Origin: Misgurnus anguillicaudatus | Taxonomy: Eukaryota > Chordata > Actinopteri > Cypriniformes > Cobitidae | NCBI RefSeq assembly: GCF_027580225.2 | Contig: NC_073337.2 | Span: forward strand, 13,489,501-13,553,500 | DNA length: 64,000 bases | Direction: 5' to 3' | Part shown: positions 12,995 to 25,750 of the stretch, piece after piece | How positions within the stretch are numbered: position 1 is the first letter of the stretch | Layout: each line of letters starts with the position of its first letter | Position numbers and translations under genes: made by a program | Notes under the pieces: generated by a model | Databases searched by the model: none | Seen by the model: only the letters and a program-made list of their open reading frames with translations | Told to the model about the DNA's origin: nothing

Positions 12995-13104
12995 CACTGC
13001 AAAAAAATGACTTAATAATTGATATTTATTTTGTTCATCAAGAAAATGCATCTGTACTAAAAACAAGACAAAAATACTAAGTAAGAAAGTAATTTTTGCA
13101 GTGC
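12995..13104. mobile_element. Short MITE with CACTGCAAAAA ends
   Basis: A segment of about 110 bp starts CACTGCAAAAAAATGACTT and ends with its inverted complement AAGTAATTTTTGCAGTG. It is non-coding. The target duplication was not resolved. Confidence 0.6.
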
Positions 13105-14322
13105 ATCTCAGCTTTTTGCACACTATAAAAAATAAATAGTTGAGAAAACGTATAAAAAAGTAAGGCAACTTGATGCAGTAAGACTTTTGAGTTGTCTCAA
13201 AATGTATTTATTTTTTTGTTTGGCCAACGTATATTTGTTTGTTCATGCAATGTTGATTGTCGTGTTTATCCAACACAATTATCCTTGTCACAGCAGCTGA
13301 AACAACAGTTACTGTTGGTGAGTGAGTAGGTAAACCACAATGCTGCAGCGTGCCGTGAACATGAAACTCCACTCATAAAGGTATCCTGAAGTCTTTATGT
13401 GTTTCAGCCCAAGCTTTAACCAAAACCATTTTGCTTTGAACACACTGAACACACATCAATCTCAATCGTGGTAACATTGAATGGTAGCATGGTAATAAAT
13501 TAAGAAATATTATCCAAAAAAGTGATCATGCCCCAATGTATGCTTGGAACATTCAAACCCTTGTTTTTTTCTAATTGTTTGTTTAGATTATTTTGTTTGG
13601 CAAGTTGGGCAAAGGATTTGAACAAGCACTTAAATATAAAATAATGTTAGCAGGATAATTATGCTTATGTCATTCAGTAGCCTAAACACAAAATAATAAA
13701 TTGACCCCTTCAAACAAAAAATCTATGTTCAAGTTACTTTATTATCTTTGTTGGATAAACATTTTAAAGTTGTTTTTTTGCAGTGTACAGGATTCAATTG
13801 TGTGTTGTGATGTCTTTATAGAACTAATTTTTCTTATACATGTACAATGACCTTTTTCTCTAGTTTCATTTCACCTTAACTAGTTCCCGTGTTTTCAACA
13901 TTGCAATGTAAGGCTTCATATAATTTAAGGCAAACTTCCTGCACCCTTGAGAGCTCAGCAGAAGTTTTCGATGACGCTTTGAAGTCGTGTGGTTTATGCA
14001 GGAAGTTTTCGTTTAAAGATAGTATAAGCATGTTTTGCTTCTTCATATTTTATTATGCTTTAAGTATTGTGCAAATGTCTCATTTGCCTTTGATCACAAT
14101 GGGTGTATTTCTCGATAAAGTGATAATGTAAAGCCCCACTGAACATGCAAACTTCTATTTTGATGCATTCGAGTCAGCCGTCTAGATCGTAAACATAATC
14201 AGATCAAGTTACAAATGATTATCCATTATTCATATTGGCTTCACATGAAGGTGTGTCATGTTAACATTAATCTAAAATGACTTACAAGATCTAAATTTTT
14301 TTTCCAGTCAGTTACTGGAAAC
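13105..14322. other. No supported gene
   Basis: Low-complexity AT-rich DNA with scattered repeat scraps. No coding or RNA gene is seen. Confidence 0.45.
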
Positions 14323-14326
14323 TTAA

Positions 14327-15049
14327 AGGAATAGTCTACTCATTTTCAATATTAAAATATGTTATTACCTTAACTAAGAATTGTTGATACATCCCTCTAT
14401 CATCTGTGTGCGTGCACGTAAGCGCTGGAGCGCGCTGCGACGCTTCGATAGCATTTAGCTTAGCCCCATTCATTCAATGCTACCATTTAGAGATAAAGTT
14501 AGAAGTGACCAAACACATCAACGTTTTTCCTATTTAAGACGAGTAGTTATACGAGCAAGTTTGGTGGTACAAAATAAAACGTAGCGCTTTTCTAAGCGGA
14601 TTTAAAAGAGAAACTATATTGTATGGCGTAATAGCACTTTTGGGAGTACTTCGACTCGGCGCAGTAACACCCTCCCTCTCTCATTATGAGAGTGAAAAGG
14701 GTAGCGGACTTTTCAGGCGAGTCGAAGTATTCTCAAAAGTGCTATTACGCCATAAAATATAGTTTCTCTTTTAAATCCGCCCAGAAAAGCGCTACGTTTC
14801 ACTTTGTACCACCAAACTTGCTCGTATAACTACTCGTCCCAAACAGGAAAAACGTTGATGTGCCTGGTCACCTCCAACTCCATCTCCAAATGGCACCATT
14901 GAATGAATGGGGCCAAGCCAAATGCCATCGAAGCGTCGCAGCGCGCCCCAGCGCCCACGCGCACGCACACAGACGACAGAGGGATGCATCAACAATTCCC
15001 AGCCAAGGCAACAACATATTTCAATATTGAAAATGAGTAGACCATTCCT
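14327..15049. mobile_element. Large TTAA fold-back element, family B
   Basis: Flanked by TTAA (14323-14326 and 15050-15053). The two halves are inverted copies of about 340 bp around a centre near 14690. Ends begin AGGAATAGTCTACTCATTTT. The open frame at 14792-14995 is only an arm read through, so this is a non-coding hairpin element. Confidence 0.88.
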
Positions 15050-15284
15050 TTAACCCACAGCCTCTCGCTCTCTCTCTCCGTTTTGCTCTCTCACTATTTC
15101 CCGATTGTGCATTATTTCAAAGCAGCTTTACTAAAGACTTTTTGTCCAGTCGAATTAAAAAAATGGTTTGTAAAAATACTGCTCTGTAAGCAAACTAAAG
15201 GCAACTGTGGCAAAGAACAGATTCCATTGTTAGAAACAATTGTAAAAAATGACTCCAACCTGTCACTGGGACAGTATCCTTTAA

Positions 15285-15365
15285 AAGGGTCCTAATACAG
15301 TATGTACCCTTTGGTACAGATGTGTGTACATTTGGTACCATTATGTACATATGAGATACTTGTAT
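15285..15365. repeat. Copy of a dispersed repeat (family E)
   Basis: The segment around CTGTCACTGGGACAGTA and the run of GGTACC/GTACC motifs recurs at about 28635-28800. No coding capacity; class unknown. Confidence 0.5.
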
Positions 15366-15631
15366 GAACTCTCTAGGTTTATTTTTTTTTGAAAGGGTTA
15401 ATCAGGTTCAGTTTGGTAGGGCAATTCTCTTTTAGATTTATATCCTTTTGAGGATCTTGATATTCTTATTATTGGTATCTGGCTATATGCTTGACTGTAC
15501 TCTATTTATATTGCTTCAAAATCATTCATCTAAATAAAAAAATTTACTTAATGCAACCTTATGAAGTCAATGCAGCGACAAGAAATTTGAAGTAAAAATA
15601 TGACTTTCTTCTGCAGTCTATTGCATATTAA

Positions 15632-15781
15632 AGGTATTGCGGAGGATTTCCTTTTTCCAGGTGGGTCATCAAGACTATTGGTCCTCCTAGTTGTCAATCA
15701 AGAGAGTTGCGCAATTGCATTTTTTAAAAAGTGGAGAAGGCGGTTCTTTTCTAAAATTCGAGAAAATCCTCCGCTATACCT
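15632..15781. mobile_element. TTAA MITE, family F
   Basis: A 150-bp element flanked by TTAA (15628-15631 and 15782-15785). Its inverted ends start AGGTATTGCGGAGGAT and AGGTATAGCGGAGGAT. Confidence 0.85.
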
Positions 15782-15789
15782 TTAAACAA

Positions 15790-16965
15790 GCTGAAGCTAG
15801 CCCTGCAGGTCAATCTTTTTGAACACATGAATAAGCGTTTGCCAGTTTTCTTACTTAGTCTTACCCTTCTGTTGACGCGCTTGTCTAAGCCATCTGAGGT
15901 TTGCATCAAGTTTTATACTTGTGCAACTCACACAGTGTGGACCAACATCTTTGCCTTAAACAGATTTTTAGACATTACAGGTCATTGAAACTTGACCCAC
16001 CACACTCCATAAAGGAGAACAGCACAGATCATCTCTTAATGTAACTGATATGCAATAAATGCTAAATGAAAGTGAAAGAAGAGTATGGGCTGCACGTGTA
16101 TCTGTATCTTGCAAAGAGATAAAAGTTCAGGACCTCAATGTGCACCATTTATCTTCATTATACTGTCCTGAGTTTACCTTTAATATACTTCATATAATGG
16201 TAAATAAGACTTGGCACAAGGTCAAAGGTAAATCTCACTTAAACCGTTCTTCCTCCTTTGCCCTTTGTAAACAGCGTTGTCTTTGTGTTCTCTTAATCAG
16301 ATCTTAAAAGTCATTATGAAGTCGATCTAGAACAGAACACACATTATAATGTCTCTATTATATCAGCTCATACAACTGTGGTAGCCATAATGACCCTCCA
16401 CCCTCCCTTTAGAAAATTCATGTATTTTATGTAAAGCATAAAACTATATAACTATATATACTATTTAATTCATGTAAAAATGGATTATATACAACATCAA
16501 TAACTTATAAATTATTAACTTGTTAGTCCATGAGTTGGTTCGAATAATGTAAAATAACGCTTTGACGGCCTGGTGATTCAAGTGTGCTTAACAAACAATT
16601 GGTTAGTGTTCTTCTAAAGGTGCCAAAGAATGCATTGATACAATATGTAACATTGTTCACTGATATATACATAGAAAGTATGTGACTTTATTAAAAAGCA
16701 TTCAGCCAATAAAAAAGCAACATATTTTTGTACTGCATTCAAGCTATTTATTTCATATTTATGGGAATTGGACCTTAATGTTCCAGAATAAAATCTCACA
16801 ACGGTATTCATTTATTTGATTTGGACCTTAATCTGCAATTAAATAATTGTAATCCTTTCTTACTGTTATTACAATGGTATTAGTGCCATTTACTGTTAAT
16901 TTTGTGTAATTTCCATTGATCCTACTTGTTAACTTTTGTGTGACGTAAAATTACTGTGATTACAC
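15790..16965. other. No supported gene
   Basis: No recognisable exon. The segment at about 16615-16680 shares GGTGCCAAAGAATGCATTGA with the MITE at 30215, so a decayed copy of that family is present. Confidence 0.45.
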
Positions 16966-16971
16966 TCTTAA

Positions 16972-17175
16972 AGGGACAATAAGTAGGATTTACCCCCATC
17001 TAGTGGTGAAATTGTATTTTGCATTCAAACAAATAGTGCTCTCTAGCGCCTCGCTTTTCCAAATGCGTGTTGCAACTACGGTAGCCATTATGTACTTACT
17101 GATCTGAGGACATATTTATGAATAAAGATATTGATTTTGATTAATAAAACACTTTAAACCCTACTTACTGTCCCT
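16972..17175. mobile_element. TTAA MITE, family G
   Basis: A 204-bp element flanked by TTAA (16968-16971 and 17176-17179), with inverted ends starting AGGGACA(A/G)TAAGTAGG. Non-coding. Confidence 0.85.
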
Positions 17176-17989
17176 TTAAATATAACATTTCTAAAAGGGA
17201 ACAGCAGCAGTGCCAATTCATCCACATTTTTCCACTTTTGCACAACAGAAATATATTAAAGCTTCTTAATAAAACAGTTTGACAAATAACTTTTTAGTAT
17301 AGCCTTTATTTTTAAGAGTGTAGCATGGATGTTCTGGTTTGGATTGAATTTGGTAGCTGGACTAAATTTTGAGAACCACTAGTTTACAACTAGATCTTAA
17401 ACATTCATTTTCAACAAAAAATCAAGCTTAGGGGTCTCCAACATGGTGCCCTCGAGGCATTCTATTAATAGTCTCAATTGGAATATTTATTTATTACATA
17501 TTTTTTATATTAGCTTGCTTCTTTTCTGTATGTTAACGTTTTAAACAATGCTAAAACATATCAACAAGTAAAATAAAAATAAAATCAACAGTTTTGAGTA
17601 GACTATATCAAAAAGTACTCTCCGGATTTTTATGCATTGTGGTAGCCCTTGCTCACAAAAAGGTTGGAGAACCCTGATCCACACCCCCTCAGCCCCAGGA
17701 ACCCTTGACCTTAATTCACCCAGCGCAATGGCACACATTCATAAGAACTATAAGTGATTTTTTTTAACCTCAAATTGCTAAGGGCATTCAAAGCCTACAG
17801 ACATCTCACTGTATAGTAGTTGACTCAAAACCACTCTATTTTGGTCATGTGGTCATTCTTTTCCACTGATTTTGCCAAATTCTGACTCTCTTCCGTCAGA
17901 GGTCTCTTCCTTGCTCATGTTAAAAAAAAATTTGAGACACAGACTCTTCTGTCTCTGAATCTTATGACTGAATATCAGCTGCTTTAGGC

Positions 17990-18110
17990 CTTGATGTAGC
18001 TCAGTTGGATGAGCACTGCGCTTGCAGTATAAATGCTGTGGGTTCCATTTAATGGACTTAAATGCATCGTAAGACCCTTCGGATAAATGTGTCTGTCTAA
18101 TGCATAAATG
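17990..18110 (+). repeat. tRNA-derived SINE
   Basis: An A box (TAGCTCAGTTGG, 17997-18008) and a degraded B box (GGGTTCCATTT, about 18040-18050) are spaced as in a tRNA. They are followed by a SINE-like tail containing GGATAAATGTGTCTG. The acceptor stem does not pair and the body is too diverged to be a working tRNA gene. Confidence 0.75.
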
Positions 18111-18642
18111 TCAAACTCTTGAAAGTGCACCTATTTCATTGCTAAAAACAATGTTATTTTGTTTATTTTGTATAATACAATGTGTTCGTGTGGTTTATGG
18201 TTCAAAAACACATTATTTTCCACATACCGTAAATTTTTTTACCTCCAGATTTCCCCTTTCTTTCTGAAACGTGCTGATTTTGTACAAAACTCATAAATTT
18301 TTAAAACTCTGTGTCCCTGATTGGCCAGCTAATCTGTACGTTGTGATTGGCCTGAATGCCTCTGACATCAGCTGTAAATGTGACGCTCCTTATCATGTTT
18401 GAAAGATTCTTTCAAAATGCAATGCTAGGAGTTAACTTACAGGCCAAGTGTGAGGAATTATGATAACGACCGTCGTGTCTACATCACCAATCCCAGGAAG
18501 TAAACTTTTTCCTACAGTCTACAATGTGTTTGTTGTAATCCAAGAAAAGAGATTTACGTTGGAGACGATAACTCGCATCAGCGTTTACTTTGGGGATTAC
18601 CTTTTGCATATGGTTAACATGTACGAATACACACTTACACAC

Positions 18643-19100
18643 GGAATTTTGTGCTAATTTTTCCGTGCCATTCTCACGGATCTCCGCATTTTTCCGTGGC
18701 CCTGCTACGGACTGTCTTTTTTCGTGGCATTCTCACGGATTGGTTACTCAACTGTTTTGTCCTATTTTCTTACCATTTTCGCTTCGGTTTAGGGTTAGAT
18801 TTACATGAAATACGCCTAACGCCAGGCAACAATTGTTTAAAGTTTAGAAAATATAAAAGAATAAATCAGAAAAAATAGTATAAACCAATAGTTAAAGTGA
18901 TATACTAACCCAAACACCAAATCTAACCCTAAACCGAAGCGAAAATGGTTTGAAAATAGGAAAAAGCAGTTGAGTAACCAATCCGTGAGAATGCCACGGA
19001 AAAAGACAGTCCGTAGCAGGGCCACAGAAAAATGCGGAGATCCGTGAGAATGCCACGGAAAAATGAGCACAAAATTCCGTGACTATCCCACGGAACTTTG
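18643..19100. mobile_element. Fold-back element inserted in repeat family D
   Basis: The arms from 18643 (starting ACGGAATTTTGTGC) and up to about 19085 are inverted copies of each other, containing repeated TCACGGA and CCGTGGC strings. It sits between two halves of the family D repeat that are joined at 12890-12990 and at 51685-51790. This shows the direction of nesting. Confidence 0.75.
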
Positions 19101-19958
19101 TGAGATCATGTTGAAGGAAATGTAAAACCGTGAATCGGATAATTGGTGCTCTCCGTGATCTCTAAAAGATGCACCTCATAGGCAGGTATCTCTGTTATTC
19201 CCGACCAGCCATCCAGGGTCCTAAAAAACTTTTCCTGACAGGATGTGGTTGACTGTCTCAAACATTTAATCGTAATTTAGTCTATATGAAATATATGAAA
19301 TGTCACAATAAAGTTTTGCCAGAAAAGCAGAACCAGGGATTTAATTTGAGCAGGATAATGCAAAAAAAGTCACATGTATCCTTCAGTTCCTTATGTAAAG
19401 CACATTAATACATTTTTCAGTTCTGCAAAAAGCGTTCAGAAACAACTAACAATGACAGATTGTTTTTTTTTCCCATAGAATTACATTGACAGTAACAGTA
19501 TCAGTGTACAGTAATGTTATGTTTAACTAAGACAGTGGTAAGAATCTGAAAAAATAAATGAAAATGACAATAAAAAAGGTAGATATAGGGAAAAATAAAA
19601 AAGCCAAAGGAATTGGAAGTACACGATTTCGAAATATTAACACCACCTCACATTATTGTAACATTATTCCTGCTTTGCTACTGTTCGGACGCTTTTACTT
19701 GCGCTCTGTGCTTTGCGCTTTTGCTTTTTCGCTTTTATCTTTTGATTCAACTACCAGCAGTTCAGCACAGTGCTCAAACTAAACAATTGGGCTCTCAAAC
19801 TAAAACTACAAATTCCTGGAACTATATTGATATTTGGAATATTCAACAACTTGGGGTTTCTATCATAGCAGTCTACCAGTCTGCTATTGCCGGCAGCTGA
19901 TAATCCTAAAACAGGACCACACAGCTGCCCACACTCAAACATAAGAAAAGAAGAAAAA

Positions 19959-21488
19959 ATGACTTCTTTTGGATCTCAATCCACCTGCTGCTCAAACTGC
20001 CACAGACTTTTACAAAAGATTGCGGTTCTCGAAACAAAGTTACTTGTGGCGCTGCCGACCCTGCCAGAACATACAGCGGAGCTTCATCGTGGTCCTTCTC
20101 AACATAAAGCTGGTGAGTCCTGTGAACCTAATGCTTATAAACAGGTCATAGTGAGCTCAGAGAAACCTAAAGTAATTGAAGACACAAACCGATGGCATAA
20201 ACAGGGTGCGAGACCCAAAGGTGCTCAAGACATTAGACTGTCACGAGTGTCACAAATTGCTGCATTAGCATCATCTACCCCAGATATGGGTACAACTCGA
20301 GTAGCCAATATTGGTATTCTACCACCCCCTGTACGGCTTGAAAATAGATTTGAAGCACTAATGAGTTTGGGTGAAGAATCCCCAAATGTTAATGGACACA
20401 GATCACATCAGTCAGTAGCTTACAGAGCTAACAGACGCTCAATATCATACAGGCAGCAGCGCTCCGCTCAGACAGCAGCCGAGCCAAACACGCTGATAGT
20501 GGGTGACAATATTATCAGAAACTTTGAAAGCAAGGCTACCCGTACATACTGTTTTCCTCGTGCAACGGTTTCTGATGTTAACAAGGAACTTGGCAACATT
20601 CTGATGAAACATAAGTCTGTCAGTCGGATTGTCATACATGTGGGAAAGAATGATATTCGGAAAGAGCAGTCTGAGCTCCTTAAGGTGGATTTCAATGAAC
20701 TTTTTGAAACACTTGCAAGACTGAAAGTTAAATCTTTCATCAGTGGACCTATCCCAGCCCGGGGAACAAATATGTTTTCTCGGCTACTAAGTTTAAATTC
20801 ATGGCTGCAAAAAACCTGCACCATGAGAGGACTGAATTACATTGACAATTTCAATATCTTCTGGAGCCAAAGGCAACTTTTTAACACAGATGGTATCCAC
20901 CCAAACAAACTGGGTGCTAGGTTGCTTAAAGACAATATCTTTTTCTCCATGCTTCATCCATCAGCTGAGTGTGCCAGTCCACTACTGAACAGCGGAAATG
21001 ACCACAGGATTTTACACCAGCACCTGGATGGACATTCAGAAGACAAGGATAAAACTCTGCAGTCACAACTACTGTTCACAGACACAGCTCAGGCTGAGCC
21101 CTGCCCACAGACCTCGCTACAGCTGGATTGTGAATCAACACCCAAGGACGTTTCTGTTGATAATGACCCGAAGAATGATAACACTCCCTCCCAGCCTTCA
21201 GGAACACCAGAATCACAGCTGATGTCGTCACACTCTCTCTCCCTCTCTCCAACATCACCACTTCTGGGCTTTTCAGAGAAAATGGAGAAACTGGTATCTG
21301 CTGGAACAAAGCTCTCCCACTCTATTGCTGCGAGTCCCCAAATATCAACCAAGAAACGGCGGGCTCCTCAACCACCAAAGCCTTCGGGCCCAGCCTGCCC
21401 TCCCCCTCCATCTGAGAGAGCACTCCGACCTCTGCCTCAACGTCAGGGACCACACCAGCCCTCATCTGCAAACAGCACTGGTAACTGA
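19959..21488 (+). CDS. L2 retrotransposon ORF1 protein (esterase-type, nucleophile lost)
   Basis: The frame is open from a TTG at 19887. The first ATG is at 19959, giving 509 residues and a TGA at 21486-21488. A CxxC pair and a leucine-rich stretch (CCSNCHRLLQKIAVLETKLL) start the protein. An SGNH/GDSL-type esterase domain follows at about residues 165-320. The block I serine is replaced: the sequence reads LIVGDNIIRNF where active relatives have GDS. Block III reads HVGKNDI instead of a GTND-like form. Block V (DGIHPNKLG) is kept. The C-terminal third is rich in Pro and Ser, without known domains. In related LINEs ORF1 acts with the RNA; an esterase activity is unlikely here. ORF2 follows immediately. 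Confidence 0.85.
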   Translation: MTSFGSQSTCCSNCHRLLQKIAVLETKLLVALPTLPEHTAELHRGPSQHKAGESCEPNAYKQVIVSSEKPKVIEDTNRWHKQGARPKGAQDIRLSRVSQIAALASSTPDMGTTRVANIGILPPPVRLENRFEALMSLGEESPNVNGHRSHQSVAYRANRRSISYRQQRSAQTAAEPNTLIVGDNIIRNFESKATRTYCFPRATVSDVNKELGNILMKHKSVSRIVIHVGKNDIRKEQSELLKVDFNELFETLARLKVKSFISGPIPARGTNMFSRLLSLNSWLQKTCTMRGLNYIDNFNIFWSQRQLFNTDGIHPNKLGARLLKDNIFFSMLHPSAECASPLLNSGNDHRILHQHLDGHSEDKDKTLQSQLLFTDTAQAEPCPQTSLQLDCESTPKDVSVDNDPKNDNTPSQPSGTPESQLMSSHSLSLSPTSPLLGFSEKMEKLVSAGTKLSHSIAASPQISTKKRRAPQPPKPSGPACPPPPSERALRPLPQRQGPHQPSSANSTGN

Positions 21489-23032
21489 TGTGTGTTGGGT
21501 TCCCGCTACGTCAGCAGTAACAATCATAAACATTTTAAGAACAAGCGGGTGCCCGATGTCCCTTTAGCTTTCCCTATCTCTGTCCTGACATGTGATAGAA
21601 AGATGAAGGCCGTCTCCAGCCGCACAGCAATTCTATCTAATCTACTGCCTATTATACGTCATTCTGAGATTGATACAGTGCCAAAACCAGTTACTGTTAA
21701 GTTAGCACTTCTGAACATCCGTTCACTAAAGAACAAATCCTTTTTAGTTAATGATCTTATCACCACCAACAACCTGGACTTTATGTTTCTAAATGAAACT
21801 TGGTTAGATGACAGCTGCAGTGCTACAGTCCTCAATGAATCAGCCCCACCCAACTTTACCTTTATAAATGTCTGTAGAGCTCTTAGAAGGGGCGGAGGAA
21901 TAGCTGCTTTATTCAAAGATGCCTTTCAATGCAAGCAAGTGTTACATGGTGATTACCAGTCTTTTGAATATTTGTGTATTGCTTTAAAAGGTACACCACG
22001 CATTCTGTTTACAATTATTTATAGACCTCCCAAATACACCTCAGCATTTGTTGATGAATTCACAGAACTTTTATCAACAATTTCCTCTGAATTTGATTAT
22101 TTTGTTATTGCTGGAGATTTTAATATTCATATAGACAATGCAGAAAACAATGCTGCAATTGAACTGTTAAATGTTTTAAACACCTTTGATCTGACCCAGC
22201 ACGTGCAAGGTCCTACACACAATCGGGGACACACTCTTGATCTGCTCATTAGCAAGGGTCTAAACATTTCATCCACTGTAATCAAGGATGAAGCCCTATC
22301 TGACCATTTCTGTGTTTACTTTGATTTATTGATCTGTCCTGCCACTGATGCTAGATCTGTCTATGTTAAAAAAAGGTTCATAAATGAGAACACCAGTGAG
22401 GTATTTATGAATGCTATATCAATGTTGCCAAACATATCGGCAGACTCTGTTGATGTTCTCCTTGAAAACTTTAACATAAAAGTTAAAGATGCCATTGATG
22501 GTATAGCTCCAGTAAAGGTCAAGGTGATCACTGGCAGACGTAAAGCACCCTGGAGAAACACAACAGCAGTACAGCACATGAAAAGAACATGCAGAAAAGC
22601 TGAACGTATGTGGCGGAAAACAAAACTTGAAGTACATTATAGCATCTATAAAGACAGTCTTCGTGCTTTCAATGTAGAACTAGGCACAGCTAGACAGACC
22701 TTCTTTTCAAACATTATAAACAAAAACATAAACAACACTTGCACTCTTTTTGCTACTGTAGAGAGACTAACAAACCCCCCAAATCAAGTTCCTAGTGAAA
22801 TGCTCTCTGACAACAAATGCAATGAGTTTGCAACCTTTTTCTCTGAGAAGATCAGTAATATCAGAATGGCGATCAATACGGCCTCATATTGTACTGTGAT
22901 CAGTCAGATATCATTGCAACAACCTCAGAAATTAGCCATTCTCCCAGAATTTGACATAATTGATATAAAAACCTTGGAAGAAACAGTACAACATCTTAAA
23001 GCATCAACTAGCAGCCTTGACACACTCCCCAC

Positions 23033-25750
23033 CAGGCACGTGCAGAGGGGGGGGCGGTGGGTGCCCAAGCACCTGCCCCTTTACCCCTGGATGACCAAAG
23101 TGCCCTTTTTGTCAAGGCATTTTTTTTGTAATTAAATGCCCTTTTGTGAAGGCCTGCCCAATCTAACTATTAGTAAAATTAATAAAAAATAATTTAGACG
23201 CAAATAAAATTAGTCACATGATGACGTATTGACCTTTCATTGGACAATCTCTTTAGGGACGATCACTAGCTAGCTCACAGCGCTAACAGCGCCCACACGT
23301 GCAAAACACGGTGCGCAGTAGAGGGAGAATCCCCCTCGAGCCGGCATTGAACCGAAGCGATGCTTGTTATATTGTTATTATTTTACAAGAACAACGTGAG
23401 GACAGGGGCGGACTGGCCATCTGTGTGATCTGGAGAATCACAGAGCGGCCGGTACTCAGGACGGCCGGTGGGCCGGCCCACCACCCGCCACGCACGCAGT
23501 CATTACCTGTCCCCCCCAGTAATCTGTTTCACACTCCAGTACTGTAGGTGGCAGTAATGCACCTTTAAGTTGGATGCCAGCTGCACTGGCCGTGGCCGCC
23601 AAGTAAGGAGAAGAAGTGGTATGAGGAGGAAGAAAAACCGAGAAAAACCAACAGCAAAGACGTTAGATAGAAGTAGAACATAGAAGCATAGAAACAAACA
23701 AACAATATGCATAACGTGGCCGCGGGTAAAAAGCGGAAAGAAAAGGGTGGGGCTGAGAAGGCGAGAGAAAAAATTTATGCGGAATTTAGAGTGAAGCAGC
23801 TAAATGTCACAAAATAACTGAACTATTTAGTTGCAGAACAAAGCGACCTGTTGAAGAAAATCCTTATCCCCAACATTGAGTAAAATTCCATTGCTGGATT
23901 GTTTTTTTAGGTGAGTATTCAACCTCCATTTATATGTGAGTATTCAAGTTAAACTGTATATTAAAACCTCTTTACTTTGTGATTTATCATATAACTCATA
24001 CAGTACTATGTGTTGTGTGTTTCAGATACCTGTTTTGTATTGGTTCAGCCAGAGGGACTGCAGTGTGTTGAGACCTCCATTTATAAGTGAGTATTCAAGT
24101 TAAACTGTATATTAAAACCTCTTTACTTTGTGATTTATCATATAACTCATACAGTACTATGTTGTGTGTTTCAGATACCTGTTTTGTATTGGTTCAGCCA
24201 GAGGGACTGCAGTGTGTTGAGACCTCCATTTATATGTGAGTATTCAAGTTAAACTGTATATTAAAACCTCTTTACTTTGTGATTTATCATATGACTCATA
24301 CAGTACTATGTTGTGTGTTTCAGATACCTGTTTTGTATTGGTTCAGCCAGAGGGACTGCAGTGTGTTGAGACCTCCATTTACATGTGAGTATTCAAGTTA
24401 ATCTAGAATAATATGCTTTTAACACAACATCTAGTCAACATCAGTGCTATTGCTATAATTTGGATGGGATAGCATCATGAGCCACAATTAAAGTCTTGTG
24501 ACACTCATGCCAGGCGTTTATGTTGTTGTCGAGTTTCCGCACTCCGATTGCTTTGGGCCGGGCCTAGTCAAAGTCCAGGGCTGTTTTTTAGTCCCAGTCC
24601 GTCCCTGCGTGAGGAGAGCATGCACAGCTTTTGTTTATTGCTGTCTGTGTGTATTAACATCTCTAGAACGTTAGATGCAAACAGGGCTCTAAGTCTCACG
24701 CATTCGGCGGGACGGGAGACACACGCATTTCAGCCAGTTTACTCGCCACACCTTGCATTTCTCACGCTGAAAAGAAAACATTCTTCCCATATAAAAACAA
24801 TGGATGAAGCAAAGGCAGGGACATAGAACTTCTCTGCCGGGAGTTCATACAGGTAGCTGTCTCGAGTTTTTAGGTGTGCTCAACTTCACGCAGCAATGCA
24901 AGAACCGAAACGCACATGACATCAAAGTACCACGAGAAATATTTGGGAAATCATACGGAGGAGTTTGATTTCAAATTGCTCTCGAGCTGTTCTAATGTCA
25001 TCCACCTGTCACGCGGAGGTTGTTGGAAGAGCAAGATCCGATGAATACGGTAAAAAACTCGGTTAATTTTTGTATCATATTGAATTTACGATTCCTGGAC
25101 TCACCTTTGATAAAAGACAATGTGAGCTGATGTTGGGTAATATAGCCATACTCGTGCTAAATTATTAACTCAGTCAAAAACTCTCCAGCTTTGCAACCAG
25201 TTTTAGTTTACCTGAAAATAAAGAAAGTACTAGAGGCTTCATGAAATGAATGAAAGGTGAGATGAATGTCATTATTTTATTGCCCTGTCATCAAGGCATC
25301 AAAGTGTGCAAAAACACAACACAAACACGATTCAAAACTAAAATATGTAGGCTACTCTCTTTGTATACAAATTTCGAACAGGATTAGAATAGAATTATAT
25401 TTTAAATATGACAACAAAAACACAAGCCTGTAAACGTAATAATATCTTAATGTCACAATGCAATAATATCATATAATTTTAAAACTGCATACTGTTCACA
25501 CACACAAACACAAAATGAAATGCACTGTAAGTCGTTTTGGATAAAAGTGGCTGCCAAATGCATAAATATATAGATATAAAACTCAGTCTATATAGATTTT
25601 TCTGTCTCACTCTATTTGCAAGGAAAATAAAGTCTTTCTATTCTGTATTACTTTATTATTTGTTTCAGTTGTGTGCTTGCGTATCAGCGAGCAAAGTGCC
25701 CTTTTTATTCTTTGAGCACCTGCCCCTCCAATTGTCTCTGCACGGCCCTG
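23033..25750 (+). mobile_element. hAT-like deletion derivative inserted in the L2 ORF2
   Basis: A 2718-bp insertion with an 8-bp target duplication CTCCCCAC (23025-23032 and 25751-25758). Ends are inverted repeats, CAGGCACGTGCAGAG against CAGGGCCGTGCAGAG. An 8-bp duplication plus CAGG ends fits the hAT superfamily. At about 23707-23815 a frame reads KKRKEKGGAEKAREKIYAEF, like the basic start of TTF/MYM-type hAT proteins, and ends at a TAA. No transposase core is visible, so it depended on other copies. It also carries a tandem array at 23936-24400. Confidence 0.85.
23936..24400 (+). repeat. Three tandem ~150-bp units, each with an exon-like core
   Basis: Units lie at 23936-24086, 24087-24235 and 24236-24384 (151, 149 and 149 bp) and are nearly identical. 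A partial fourth follows. Each unit contains TGTGTTTCAG, then a core of about 61 bp, then GTGAGTATTC, matching a splice acceptor and donor. The array is internal to the hAT-like element. Confidence 0.85.

Noticed and set aside
14792..14995. Minus-strand open frame in the large hairpin
   Set aside because: It reads the arm of a non-coding fold-back element.
17997..18050. Functional tRNA gene
   Set aside because: A and B boxes are recognisable, but the stems do not pair and a SINE tail follows.
19887..19958. N-terminal extension of LINE ORF1
   Set aside because: The frame is open from a TTG, which is not a normal eukaryotic start; the first ATG is at 19959.
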